From Diatrype stigma (taxonomy: Eukaryota; Ascomycota; Sordariomycetes; Xylariales; Diatrypaceae): DNA of 64,000 bases. Under the pieces are notes generated by a model. That model searched no databases. It was given only the letters and a program-made list of their open reading frames with translations, and had not been told where the DNA came from. The DNA is taken from the NCBI GenBank assembly GCA_022225965.2, contig JAKJXP020000081.1, positions 62,001-126,000 of the forward strand, given 5' to 3'. Position 1 is the first letter of the stretch. Each line of letters begins with the position of its first letter. Below are positions 47,914 to 57,710 of this stretch, one piece after another. The position numbers were made by a program, and so were the translations under genes.

Positions 47914-50478
47914 ATGGATTCAGCATTGCCTCACCTTTCATTTGGGTGCGAGTTCGAGTTTCTGCTGGCTCACCTGCCTGCATGGAAGGATGACCCCCAA
48001 GAGGGCACTGCAGGCATTGCACCGCTCCTCAGGATAGAGGAAATGACGCGTGCGAAAGAAACCGACGAGATCATCTCGCATATGAGGAGGACACTGATGT
48101 CTCACGACATCAAGGTCTACAACCCACCCGGTCTGACGGATGATCCAACGGAGAACAATGGCGAATTCGACGTGGTTGACCCGACAATTCCGGAACGACT
48201 CCGACACATTGACAAGTGGGACATCACGTTTGATACCAGTTTGGGAGAGACGGAATATCCGATGTACAACTGGGAAGGTATCGAGGTGAGGAGTCCCGTG
48301 TTTCACGACCGCGAGAGCGCTGACCGCGAGATTGCATACGTGCTGAATCTCATCAAATCTACTTACCGAGTTCGCGTCAACGCTTCTACCGGATTTCATG
48401 TCCACGTAGGGAACGGGACGGAGTGGCTTCCTTTCGGGACCTTGAGGCGCTTGGGTGCTCTTACCTGGGCCGCCGACCCCCTTCTCTCGCGGCTTCATGC
48501 CCCGGATCGTCGCGTCAACTATTACAGCAGCAGCATTCGCTATGAGAGCAACTTGGCATGTTTCGGCTACGTCCCTAACGCGCATGTGGCGGCAGTTCAA
48601 CCTAATGGAGGTCCCGGCGACGACGATGAGGACCAGCCGCTATTGGCCGAGCCCGATCAGCTGATTCACGAGCTATTACCTGGATGGGAGCCCGAGGACG
48701 AGCAGCCGGATGATGACGTCAACGCTGACCCCTTCCGGCCGTGGTCATCACTTTCGGGTGACAGCTACGCCAACCATGGAGTCCAGGAATGGTCTCCGAT
48801 GAGCCCCGGCAGTAACGGCTATGTTACGAACTCCGATGATGGCGAGATGACCCCCGAGTATACTCTAGGCGGCGAGACATTCGAAATTACGGATGATCAA
48901 GCAAGGTGGTTGGTGGACAACCTGCCCGATGCTGAGACTAGAACGACCTTTGTCGAGCAATGCATCGAGACTTTCGGCCACTGGGATGTCCACTTGCTAA
49001 CAGGCGACGAACTCTACACGGTGATCGTTCAGTGTGCGCCTGGCATCGAGAACAACCAAGTCATTCTCCCTTGGTCCGACATATTCCAGCAATGGATGGC
49101 GAATGTGCCCGATGAAGAAGACGACCTCTGGCACACGCGGCCGCTGAGACTCAATAACCTGAACGCCGCTGGTATCATCGGCAACTTCGAGGATATGCTG
49201 ACGAGGGTGAAGCAACAGGTAGGTCAAGACGGGACGATCGAGTACGTGAGAAAGTCCACGGAGGGAGAGACGCCCGATAGCAGCATGCGCATGAAAGGCC
49301 TGCTGCGAGCTCTCAACAACTGGTCCAGATCGCCGGATGTCCCCTCTGACACCAGCAACGAGCCCCTGCGTATCGAAGGTGATGGTGATGACAACTCTTC
49401 GGTACTAACTCACGCTACAGGTACACACTCGTGGGAATTCGAAGCGTCGGACGGTGATTACAACCCCCCCGCCTACCAACACCTGCTCGAGAGCTCGCCA
49501 GAGCTAGGTAGCCCCGCCGGCTCGACGGCATCGCCCGTTCAACAGGTGACCACAGCCGTGATGCGCATGGCATTATCCTCGTCACCCTCACAATCACCGC
49601 CGTCGTCATCTGGCAGCGCGAATAACAGTGAGTCGCATCTACCACCCCGAGCTTTGCATGTTGTCAACATCGCGGACAATGACAGTAATAACAGCAACAG
49701 CAGTCCCTTCATCTCGAACCCCGGGTCTGGGGACGAGGAGCAGAAGAGTGATGATGGCAGGCTGAGCCCGACAGCTAGCCCCCAACAGAAGGAGCAGGAG
49801 CCGGAGCGCAAGCTGCGGCCACACGACCCGAACCGGCTCCCGGCCTCGTACCGGAACGGCCCCTACCGGGAGGGAGCGGTCTGGGAGCGCCTCGGCTGGG
49901 TGCCGACGGCGGCGAACCGGCCGGACCCGGGCGAGGCGCACGCGCTCGACGAGCCCGGGGCGTGCCCGGGGCGCGCGCGCCTGTGCCCCGAGCACCCGTC
50001 GACGACGGCGTGGGAGGGCGTCGCGGCGATCATGGCGGCCGACACGCCCGTCGCGGTCGGGGGCCTGCTCTCGAACATCCACTTCCGGCGGCTCAACTAC
50101 AACTTCGCCAAGTACGGGCCGCACCCGTACCTGGCCGCGCACCCGGAGGCCAACATCCGCACGGTGGAGTTCCGCGAGGCGGGCGGCACGCTCGACGGCG
50201 GCGACGCCAGCGGCCGGGCCCGGGGCTGGGGCTGGGGCTGGGCGCAGGTCTGGTCCCGCATCTGCATCGGTATCGTGGATTGGGCGGGGGCGGCGTCCGC
50301 GGCGCAGTTCCTCGAGGTGCTCGATCGGCTCGCGGAGCAGGAGGATGCTGACCAGAGGGGCCGGGAGATGGACGATGCGGAGAGGTACGATGTCTGCGAT
50401 TTCCTCGAGGACCTCGGCCTCTTTGCTGAGGCGGCGTGGGTGAGGCGGCGGGAGAGGGTGATGGGCCCGCCTTCGTAG
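47914..50478 (+). CDS. Putative amidoligase enzyme
   Basis: Single exon, 854 aa. The N-terminal part matches the amidoligase family, a glutamine-synthetase/GCS2-like fold that forms amide bonds using ATP: FGCEFEF near residue 10, WEGIEVRSPVF near 122, GFHVHVG near 160 and WAADPLLSRLH near 188. The fold is completed near the C-terminus by IRTVEFREAGGTLD (about 749), equivalent to the EFRQHEGTLD strand of the family. Between them lies a disordered acidic, Ser/Pro-rich insertion of several hundred residues (about 230-640). Fungi have expanded this family but substrates are unknown. The last 650 nt are far more GC-rich than the rest. The gene converges on the AAA+ ATPase gene. Family assignment is good, reaction partner unknown. 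Confidence 0.85.
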   Translation: MDSALPHLSFGCEFEFLLAHLPAWKDDPQEGTAGIAPLLRIEEMTRAKETDEIISHMRRTLMSHDIKVYNPPGLTDDPTENNGEFDVVDPTIPERLRHIDKWDITFDTSLGETEYPMYNWEGIEVRSPVFHDRESADREIAYVLNLIKSTYRVRVNASTGFHVHVGNGTEWLPFGTLRRLGALTWAADPLLSRLHAPDRRVNYYSSSIRYESNLACFGYVPNAHVAAVQPNGGPGDDDEDQPLLAEPDQLIHELLPGWEPEDEQPDDDVNADPFRPWSSLSGDSYANHGVQEWSPMSPGSNGYVTNSDDGEMTPEYTLGGETFEITDDQARWLVDNLPDAETRTTFVEQCIETFGHWDVHLLTGDELYTVIVQCAPGIENNQVILPWSDIFQQWMANVPDEEDDLWHTRPLRLNNLNAAGIIGNFEDMLTRVKQQVGQDGTIEYVRKSTEGETPDSSMRMKGLLRALNNWSRSPDVPSDTSNEPLRIEGDGDDNSSVLTHATGTHSWEFEASDGDYNPPAYQHLLESSPELGSPAGSTASPVQQVTTAVMRMALSSSPSQSPPSSSGSANNSESHLPPRALHVVNIADNDSNNSNSSPFISNPGSGDEEQKSDDGRLSPTASPQQKEQEPERKLRPHDPNRLPASYRNGPYREGAVWERLGWVPTAANRPDPGEAHALDEPGACPGRARLCPEHPSTTAWEGVAAIMAADTPVAVGGLLSNIHFRRLNYNFAKYGPHPYLAAHPEANIRTVEFREAGGTLDGGDASGRARGWGWGWAQVWSRICIGIVDWAGAASAAQFLEVLDRLAEQEDADQRGREMDDAERYDVCDFLEDLGLFAEAAWVRRRERVMGPPS

Positions 50479-51222
50479 GTAGGTGGTATGTAGGGCACGG
50501 CAAAGTTGCGCGGTTTACGACATGGTATAGTCGGTGGATGCATGGACGAAGGGGGTTTGTTTTGTCTTCGTGGGCTGTCTGTTAGCGATTATTTACTCGT
50601 GTTGGAGTGTTAAGACATCAGGGAGGGTATGGAAATACCAAATCTATGAGAAATAGAAACCTGGGGACGCACCTGGGCTCGATTAATATAACGTTTGGTC
50701 ATTTGAATCACTAGCTGTTCCTGACATGTTGCCGTAATATCAAGGTGAATTTACCACTCAGGGGTAAGGGTAAGATGGCCAAGAGGTTGAAGGATTGACT
50801 CCGCAGGTATTTAACACGAAGATATGTTATTATTTGTTAGGGTAATACAGTAAGTGGTCATATTCCCTAATTGAAGATGATACCGTGCAATAGAATGTGG
50901 GTTACATAAATATCTATGTTTATTGTAACTTTAGTAATGAGACTGTGCTACATGAACTAGGCAGACCCCTTAAGTCATTGTCCATCTTTCATTGTATGAA
51001 TGGCCATATGAACAGTTGCTTGCCTCTCACTCGCTAGGTACAGCAGTAAACGAGAAAAAAACATGAAAAACTTAGCATCGACTGACCAACTAACTCCAGA
51101 AGGAAAGGGGCGGATTATCAAGTGCCCGCATAAAAACCCAAGCCAATACAGCCATAAGAAACCCGGTTGGTCTCATAATGCGTTCTAGAACACGACACAA
51201 TTCTGGCGATCAGTTGCTTAGC
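50479..51222. other. Convergent intergenic region between amidoligase and AAA+ genes
   Basis: 744 bp between two stop codons. AT-rich, with no exon-like frame. It should hold both 3' UTRs and terminators. Confidence 0.5.
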
Positions 51223-53489
51223 CTAGGCCTCGATGCTATCCAAAGCCTTAAGAGCTTGCACACGCTTGTCCGCCAGCATGTACAGGCGATCCATGGGAAC
51301 CTTGCCACCGCTCTTGATGGAGAGAAGCTGGGCCGACTTGATGAGGTTCTTGATCTCGCGCCCGTTGAGGGTGAGGTGCGACAGCTTCTCGAGCGCGCCG
51401 TCGTCCAGGTCGAACTTGTCGCGGCCGGCGCGCTCGATGAAGTTCTCCCATACCTGCAGGCGCGCCTCGCTCGTCAGGTCGTGGTAGGGGAGGAACAGGT
51501 CGACGCGGGACTGGAAGGCGTGGTCGATGCTGGAGATGCGGTTCGTCGTCAGGAACAGGATGCCCTGGTAGTACTCTAGCTTGGTGAGGAAGATGGAGAC
51601 GAGCTCGTTGCGGGCCAGCGACTCGCTGGTCCGGGCCCCGAGGAACACGTCCGCCTCGTCGAGCAGGAGCATGGCGTTCCACATGCGGCAGAGCTCCAGC
51701 GCTCGCTCGAGCGCCTTCTCCACGTCGGAAGGCGAGGTGCCGAGGTCCCCCGCACTCATCATGTAGAGCGGGACGCGCGATCGGTCCGCGACGGCTTCCG
51801 CCGTGAACGTCTTGCCGACGCCGGGAGGGCCGAACATGAGGATAATGAGGCCGCGGCCTTTGTCGGGGATGAAGTCGTCGAACCCGGTCTTCGACAGGCT
51901 CTTGTTCTCGACGAAGGCCCACGCCAGCTCCTTCTCGCCACCGGGGAGCACCAGTTTGTCGAAGGCCTCGTCGTTCCAGGTCAGATCCTTGAGCTCGTCG
52001 ACGCGCAGCTCGCACCAGTCCTTCGACTTCAGGTCGAAGCCCTTGAGCCAGGGAGATGCGAGTAGTAGGTGCTCTTCCTCCAGCGGCCGCAAATCCTCGG
52101 TCCTCTCCGCTGGGCCCTTGGCCGCGGCCGCGACCTCGACTTGAGCTACTGAGAAGTCCGTCTCGTAGGGCGTATCGGATATATCGGTGTCTTCACCCCC
52201 AGTCGCATCAGAGTCCTCGTCGGCCGTTTTGTACAGTGGTCGCAGAGTAGGCTTGACAAGGTTGCGGCTGCGATAATAAGCATACGCATCCACACACACT
52301 CTTCCAGCCACCTATAAGACTATGTTAGCCATCGAGAACTGCACAACAGGGATAGGCAATATTCTCACAGGACGCTGTTCGGGTTTCTCGGTCTCAAGGA
52401 GGACCTTCGTTCCGTTGCAGACCATAAAGTTGTAGCCTCGGAGGCGTTCAAATTTGCGACCTCGCTCAAGCATCTTGGCCTTGGCCCCTTCTATGTCACT
52501 GAGGAAAGAAATGGGGAACACGGGAAGCGAGGGGACCCGACGGTAGCCCTCGAACTCCCAGATAGTGAGAGACGTATTTGCGTAGCCGCAGTTCTCGCCA
52601 TTCCAGTCGACGTACTCCATATCGATGACCCACCCTTCCGGGTTGCACATATCTGCCGGGCGATGCTTGTACTTGATCACACGGCAAATCGTCTCCACGC
52701 CGTAGAACTTGGTCATGACCAGCGAGCTAGGTGGGAAGATCTGCCAGATGTTCTGGAAGTTAACCTTGCCCGTCTTCTTAGTCTGGGCGAGGGAAACGAT
52801 GGAGTTGGCCAAGATGGGTGTCAGGAACGCAAGGAGGGCAGAGGATGCGTTCTTGAGCTCCCCGCCAGCCTCGGCAGCGCCATGGTAGTTCTTAAGCTCC
52901 TCCCAGCGATGCACCAGAGGCATGAACGGTGGCTCGAAGGTCCAGTTCTGCAGCTCGCAGTCGAGATCCTGGTACTTGCGCAGGACTTCAGCGAGGACCT
53001 TTCTCATCGCAGGATCCTGGAAAGTAACAGAACTGGTCACCCAGTGCTTCTTGACGTAGACATGGCGGTGGACGATCGGGATCTGAGAGGTCCGGTGCTT
53101 GAGGTCCACGGCGTCATCATCGACGTTGTCAAACTCCGACCACCTTTCCGGACAAGAGTTATACTGGCACTTGTGCTCGTACCAGTTGCTGATGAGCTTA
53201 GACTGGTAGCCGAACGCGGCGGCTTCGGCGGCACCCGTACTTCCCTGCTTCAGGGGCGTGACCTCGACCCCCTCGAGCACTTCGCCATGAAGCTTCTTGT
53301 TGATTTCATTCGTTTTCTCTACAACTTCCACGTCAGAGTCATACTCATCCGCCGAATGATCCTCAGCGGCAGGATTAATAGCTGCAGAGCATGTGTCAGG
53401 AGGGATGACTAGAGAAACCAAGGATACTGGGACATATTTTGGAGGAACCTACGTGGGGAGCGTCGGGCGTATTGCTTACTTCGGGCCAT
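51223..53489 (-). CDS. AAA+ ATPase with N-terminal DUF7025-type domain
   Basis: Complement of join 51223-52311, 52369-53408, 53480-53489, 712 aa. The central part (RVIKYKHRPADMCNPEGWVI, WEFEGYRRVPSLPVFPI) is the DUF7025 region typical of a fungal-specific AAA family. The C-terminal ATPase has Walker A GPPGVGKT (near residue 508), Walker B MLLLDEAD (near 564) and a sensor-1-like FLTTNR. No transmembrane segment is seen. Such proteins are numerous in filamentous ascomycetes and mostly uncharacterised. The first exon contributes only MAR plus one base; a second in-frame acceptor 27 nt downstream (exon from 53381) would remove nine residues. The ATPase half is very GC-rich at third positions. Confidence 0.87.
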
Positions 53490-54496
53490 TGTAATGGATT
53501 GATGGTGTTGTCAAGGTGTAGAGGAGGTGAAGTCTAAGACAACTCTTTTGAGAGGATCTGCTTTCAAGGCAGAGGGTGTATCTGAGGTTGGGGTCTCGCT
53601 GAAACGAATAAGTATTGCTGATATGCGCAACTGTTGCTGATGGATGAAGTAGGTGGAGGATGGAGTTAAGAAGGGAAAGAAAGGAGGGCATATTCGGGGA
53701 GTAGCTGGCCTAATATATAGCCCTGCAATGAGATCCTTATCCCAGGCAGATCAGGCTACCTTCTCCACCTGATTAGGCAGGCAACGGGCCTACCTAGTAG
53801 GCAGTCAGTAGAATCATCTGTTTATTCGAATATGCCTACCTCCTAGGTATGTAGCAAGGCGGCATGGTTACCTAAATCCTCCATTGGACTTCCATGGATT
53901 GGATCCCATTGGCTCCCTAAAGGTTTGTCTTCGATGCGGGTTAGGCAACATAGCCGTCAGGGATTAAGAGCAACCAATCATATAATATCAATTAAGTGGG
54001 TCTTCCGACTTCTAGCCCCTATAGATGCAGGCTGAGGTCGGACTGCCCCTGCAAACTAAACTAGGCTGTCTTTGTTTTGTCTTCGTGCCTCGCAATTGAC
54101 TTCCTACGTCTCCTGAGGATATACTGGCCATATGCGTCTCATTGTTTTTTGAGTCATTTCCGTGACCAAGGTTGCGTATTCACCTCCAGTTTGAGGCGAG
54201 CTCCGCGTATATCACCCCCTTAAAGGAGACCCGCCAACAGCCTGCCTTCCTATGCAGACCCTCCTAGGCAGACCCCCCTGGGCAGATCCTCCTAGGCATA
54301 CTCTCCTAACCAGTATGCGTACGTGTTCAAATGACTCATCCGTCGCCTTATGCAGACTTCGCATGCCCCTATTTGAGACCACCATGTTTCTTGATCATTG
54401 GCCTACTTTTACTCGAACCCCTATTTGTCGCATTGAACACATGACTCACACGTCTGGGTAAGCCGCAGGTCCACCCCTTACGTAGTAGCTATAGTT
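53490..54496. other. Intergenic region between the AAA+ and aldo/keto reductase genes
   Basis: Promoter of the leftward AAA+ gene, then gene-free DNA. It carries TACCTAGTAGGC/CCTAGGTATGTA-type motifs near 53789-53850 and a 14-bp tandem array at 54255-54310. Confidence 0.5.
54255..54310 (+). repeat. Minisatellite, 14-bp unit
   Basis: Four contiguous copies related to CAGACCCTCCTAGG (54255-54268, 54269-54282, 54283-54296, 54297-54310), with substitutions but no length change. Confidence 0.85.
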
Positions 54497-55625
54497 CTAC
54501 AACTCTTGGCTCCCCTCCCCTAGATTGGTGGGGTCATCGAGATCGGAGAACAGTTTTACCCCCCAGCTCTTACCAGGATCGTTCATTCTGACCTTCTTGT
54601 CTTGCCTTGTTATCTCCTTCAGCTCCTCATCAGTAAATTTGATATCAAGTGCGCCTCGGTTCTCTTTGATGCGTTCCTCATGGACGGTCTTAGGTATCAC
54701 AACCGTTCCCCTCTGAAGGCCCCAAGCCAGTACGGCTTGCGCGACGGTGGCATTCTTCTTCTTGGCCAAACCCTTCCAGAACGGATCTTCCAAAAGAGGT
54801 TGGATATCAGAATCGTAGGTGGGATTGGTATTCCCTAGGGGCGAGTACGCAATGACTTTTACGCCGATCTCCCTGTGGAAGTCGACAAAGTCTTGCTGTT
54901 GGAGGTATGGGTGTGTTTCGAACTCGTGGGCGTAGGGGCAGATAGTGCAAATGTCCAGAATAGTTTCGACATCGCGTTTGGCGAAATTGGAGATCCCAAT
55001 ATGCCGAGTCAGGTTGGCTCGCACGAGGTTCTCTAGTGCTCGCCAGGTATCAACAATGGTCGTTTCCTTGTCAAGCTTGGTACCTTCCCCGGGCACGAAG
55101 GCGACAGGCCAGTGGATCAGATACAGATCCAGGTATCCGACGCCCAGATCAGAGATGGACTTTTGGATTGCTGCAGTGGCTTCATTGGGACGATGGTGTG
55201 CGTTCCAGAGCTTGCTTGTGACCCAAATATCCTCGCGGGGGACATCGGCAGCTGCAATGCCCCTCCCCGTTTGATCTTCGTTTTCTGTGGCTCAGTGAGC
55301 TTCCCATATTTTTGGATGATCTTCTCTGAAGACTGCTTACTATAGATCAGAGCGGCGTCGATGTGTGTGTAGCCAGAGTCCAGTGCAAACTCTACTGCAT
55401 GAGCAACCTATCTAACGGTTAGAGACTGTGCGCCCTCTGGCCGTAAGGAAGGCTACACACTTTGTCCTTGTTAGAAAGCCAAGTTCCAAGACCAAATGGT
55501 GGTATTCCCTTCGTGGAAGTCACGTATTCCTCGATGTTCTCGGTGATAGGACCCGGCGCTGGGAGAAACGCGTAGAGGGCGAGACCGAAGACAACGGCAG
55601 CTGATACAATCCGCCAGCATGCCAT
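54497..55625 (-). CDS. Aldo/keto reductase with N-terminal hydrophobic segment
   Basis: Complement of join 54497-55284, 55341-55407, 55461-55625, 339 aa. The catalytic tetrad of the AKR superfamily is complete: Asp and Tyr in HIDAALIY, Lys in VTSKLW and His in LIHWP. The cofactor end (VVIPKTVHEERIKEN) is the usual NADPH-phosphate-binding loop. It should reduce aldehydes or ketones with NADPH. The 56-nt intron after ALIY was recognised because reading through it breaks the KNEDQTGRGI segment. Unusually for AKRs, about 22 N-terminal residues are hydrophobic (WRIVSAAVVFGLALYAFLP), resembling a signal anchor, followed by a linker before the barrel starts at about residue 42. Substrate unknown. 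Confidence 0.9.
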
Positions 55626-56041
55626 TTTCAAAGCTTATACTCAATGTTTCGGTGATGGCTAGATTTGCGATTAATCATGTACGGGCGATAGCAGTTGTTC
55701 ATTCCTACGTCCTTTGGTCACCCTTGTGAAGTTATGAAGTAATGAAGTATGAAGTACGAAGTTACTCCCCACGTCTTTACCATCTCGGGCAATGACGTCA
55801 TAGAGACGTGCGGTAACATCCGTGTAAATGGCACAGGGAGTGAAACACGATGCAAACTCCAGCATTGGCTTTCGCTAAATCCCAACTTGACATAATCCAC
55901 GGGGAATAAATTTTAGTTCAAGATAAATGACAGGTGAAATGGGGATATTCGCCAAGCAATGCACAGAAACAACTGTCCTGCCGAAAGCATCTCGCCGGGA
56001 TCGTTGTTACGATAACACCATCTCCGAGCCGGGCGCTTTCC
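55626..56041. other. Intergenic region between the AKR and thioesterase genes
   Basis: About 415 bp. Includes a short run of imperfect GAAGTA/TGAAG repeats near 55734-55765. No coding signal. Confidence 0.45.
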
Positions 56042-57354
56042 TCACAACTTCCCCTTTCGATCTCCGGGCTGCGGTGCCGGCCGTACGATGCCGTCTTGAT
56101 ACTCTGTGGCTACGTGGACGCCCTCGGGACTCCAGATCTTGCTCATGACGATGCCCCTCCCCGCCTTAACCCTCGGGAAGCAGGCCTCCTGGACCCACCA
56201 TTGGTCTTCGCCGAACTTCATCACCGCATCCGAGGGGTTCACGTGCACGACGAACGAGTAGCTCAAGCTAGCGGCGCGCCCGAAGTTGAAGCCGATGCCC
56301 ATATGGTTGACGATCATGAGCAGCCCGTTTCTGTCGGCCTCGTAGGCGTGCACCAGAATATGGAGGTCGGGGTCGGAGTCCGGAAGCGGCGCAAGCAGCC
56401 GGTATAGTAGCAGCTCGCGCCTCTCGTGCAGGGGTTTGCCCTTGTTGTACGAAGTCATGTCAACCTTCTTGATGTCGACGGCGGGAAAGGTGCCCACTAG
56501 GTCGCGCGGGAGTACTGCCACGATGCTTGCGATGTCAATCGGCGGCGACGGGTCCCATTCTGAAGGTTTCCGAGAATTGAGCACATCCGCGAACCGCGCC
56601 TGCACTGGCGTCTCCTGGGCTGACAGCTCCGACACGGTCGCAGGCCTGAACGACACGAGGGCGCTGAAGCACACCGGTCCAAGAGGAAGCTCGGCGTCTG
56701 ATAGCGGGAAATGGTCATGAGCTTGGTTGGTACTGGGCACCGTGGGCTGTCGAACTGTAACTAGCACATTATAGAAGCCCAGATTTTCTGCGACTGGAGT
56801 GACCTCGTATATATACGGTCTATCGCAAAGCCCTGCTTCAGAGAAATAGCCGTGGATAGTCTAGAATGTTAGTATTCTCCAGCAGGATGCCTATATAGTG
56901 TTCGTTCAGTGCCTTACATGGATACTGAACTCCCTCCCCGATACGGAAGGCAACTTGGCTCTCTTCTCAGAAAATGCCTTGGACGCAGCTAGCCCAGCCT
57001 GACAATACACATCTATAATGCCCAGTATCAGCGACCCTAACTTGAACCCATGATAATCTTAAGCAGATAGTTGAAACGGGACCATGCGACATGCGATGTT
57101 GGGTAATAAAAATAGGGTGCGGAAATAGGGGGCGAGGGACGCTGTTGCTCCTGTGAGAACTTACGCCCACCAAAAGCCGACATGTTCGATGCAAATGCAA
57201 CGTCGCTGATAACATTCCATGCGGCCCTTTGACTCATATAACGCTTAATGATGCCCCCAGGACCTTGCTGGTCCGGCAGGGACACCATTCTCATGACCTC
57301 CTGAAAAGTGAGCCTTCGGTCCTCGAGGGAACCGGCCTTCCCCGGAGGAGGCAT
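56042..57354 (-). CDS. Acyl-CoA thioesterase (double hot-dog, TesB/ACOT8 type)
   Basis: Complement of join 56042-56860, 56918-57012, 57165-57354, 367 aa. The first hot-dog repeat contains FGGHVYCQAGLAASKAF and TIHGYFSEAG; the second contains LSYSFVVHVNP, QWWVQEACFPRVKAGRGIVMSKIWSPEGVHVATEYQDGIVR, the hallmark of fungal acyl-CoA thioesterase family proteins. It hydrolyses acyl-CoA esters to free acid and CoA. The C-terminal tripeptide is GKL, a weak variant of the peroxisomal PTS1 signal, so a peroxisomal location is possible but not secure. All three exon junctions were set by frame and conserved motif continuity. It lies in the same orientation as the AKR gene. Confidence 0.88.
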
Positions 57355-57708
57355 CACAGCAGGTTTCTAGCAGGTGTATTGGATCGGAAGAATTGACCTG
57401 TAGGGTGTAGGCAGACGGCGCTGGGGGACAAAGACTGCAAGGCTCGGCGATTGCTTCTGAACATCCGATGTCTATGTTACCGTGCTTCCATTACTATGAT
57501 CGCTATCCAAATAGACTCGCGGCTACATAGCAGGCTGCAGGTCCGACGAAGATGTTCTAAGGTTGTCTCCAATCTCCGACTGCGCTTTACCGACCTTTCT
57601 TCCGAGGCAACTCCAACTCTCAGCTCAGCACAGCTCCAGCTATTACTTCGGGATTACCGTAAACAAATAGGCTAACCACTGTGGGTAAAGTGAAGCATCC
57701 CCTAAATG
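57355..57708. other. Intergenic region upstream of the thioesterase gene
   Basis: About 350 bp between the thioesterase start and the TA target duplication of the transposon. Presumed thioesterase promoter, cut short by the insertion on its far side. Confidence 0.45.
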
Positions 57709-57710
57709 TA

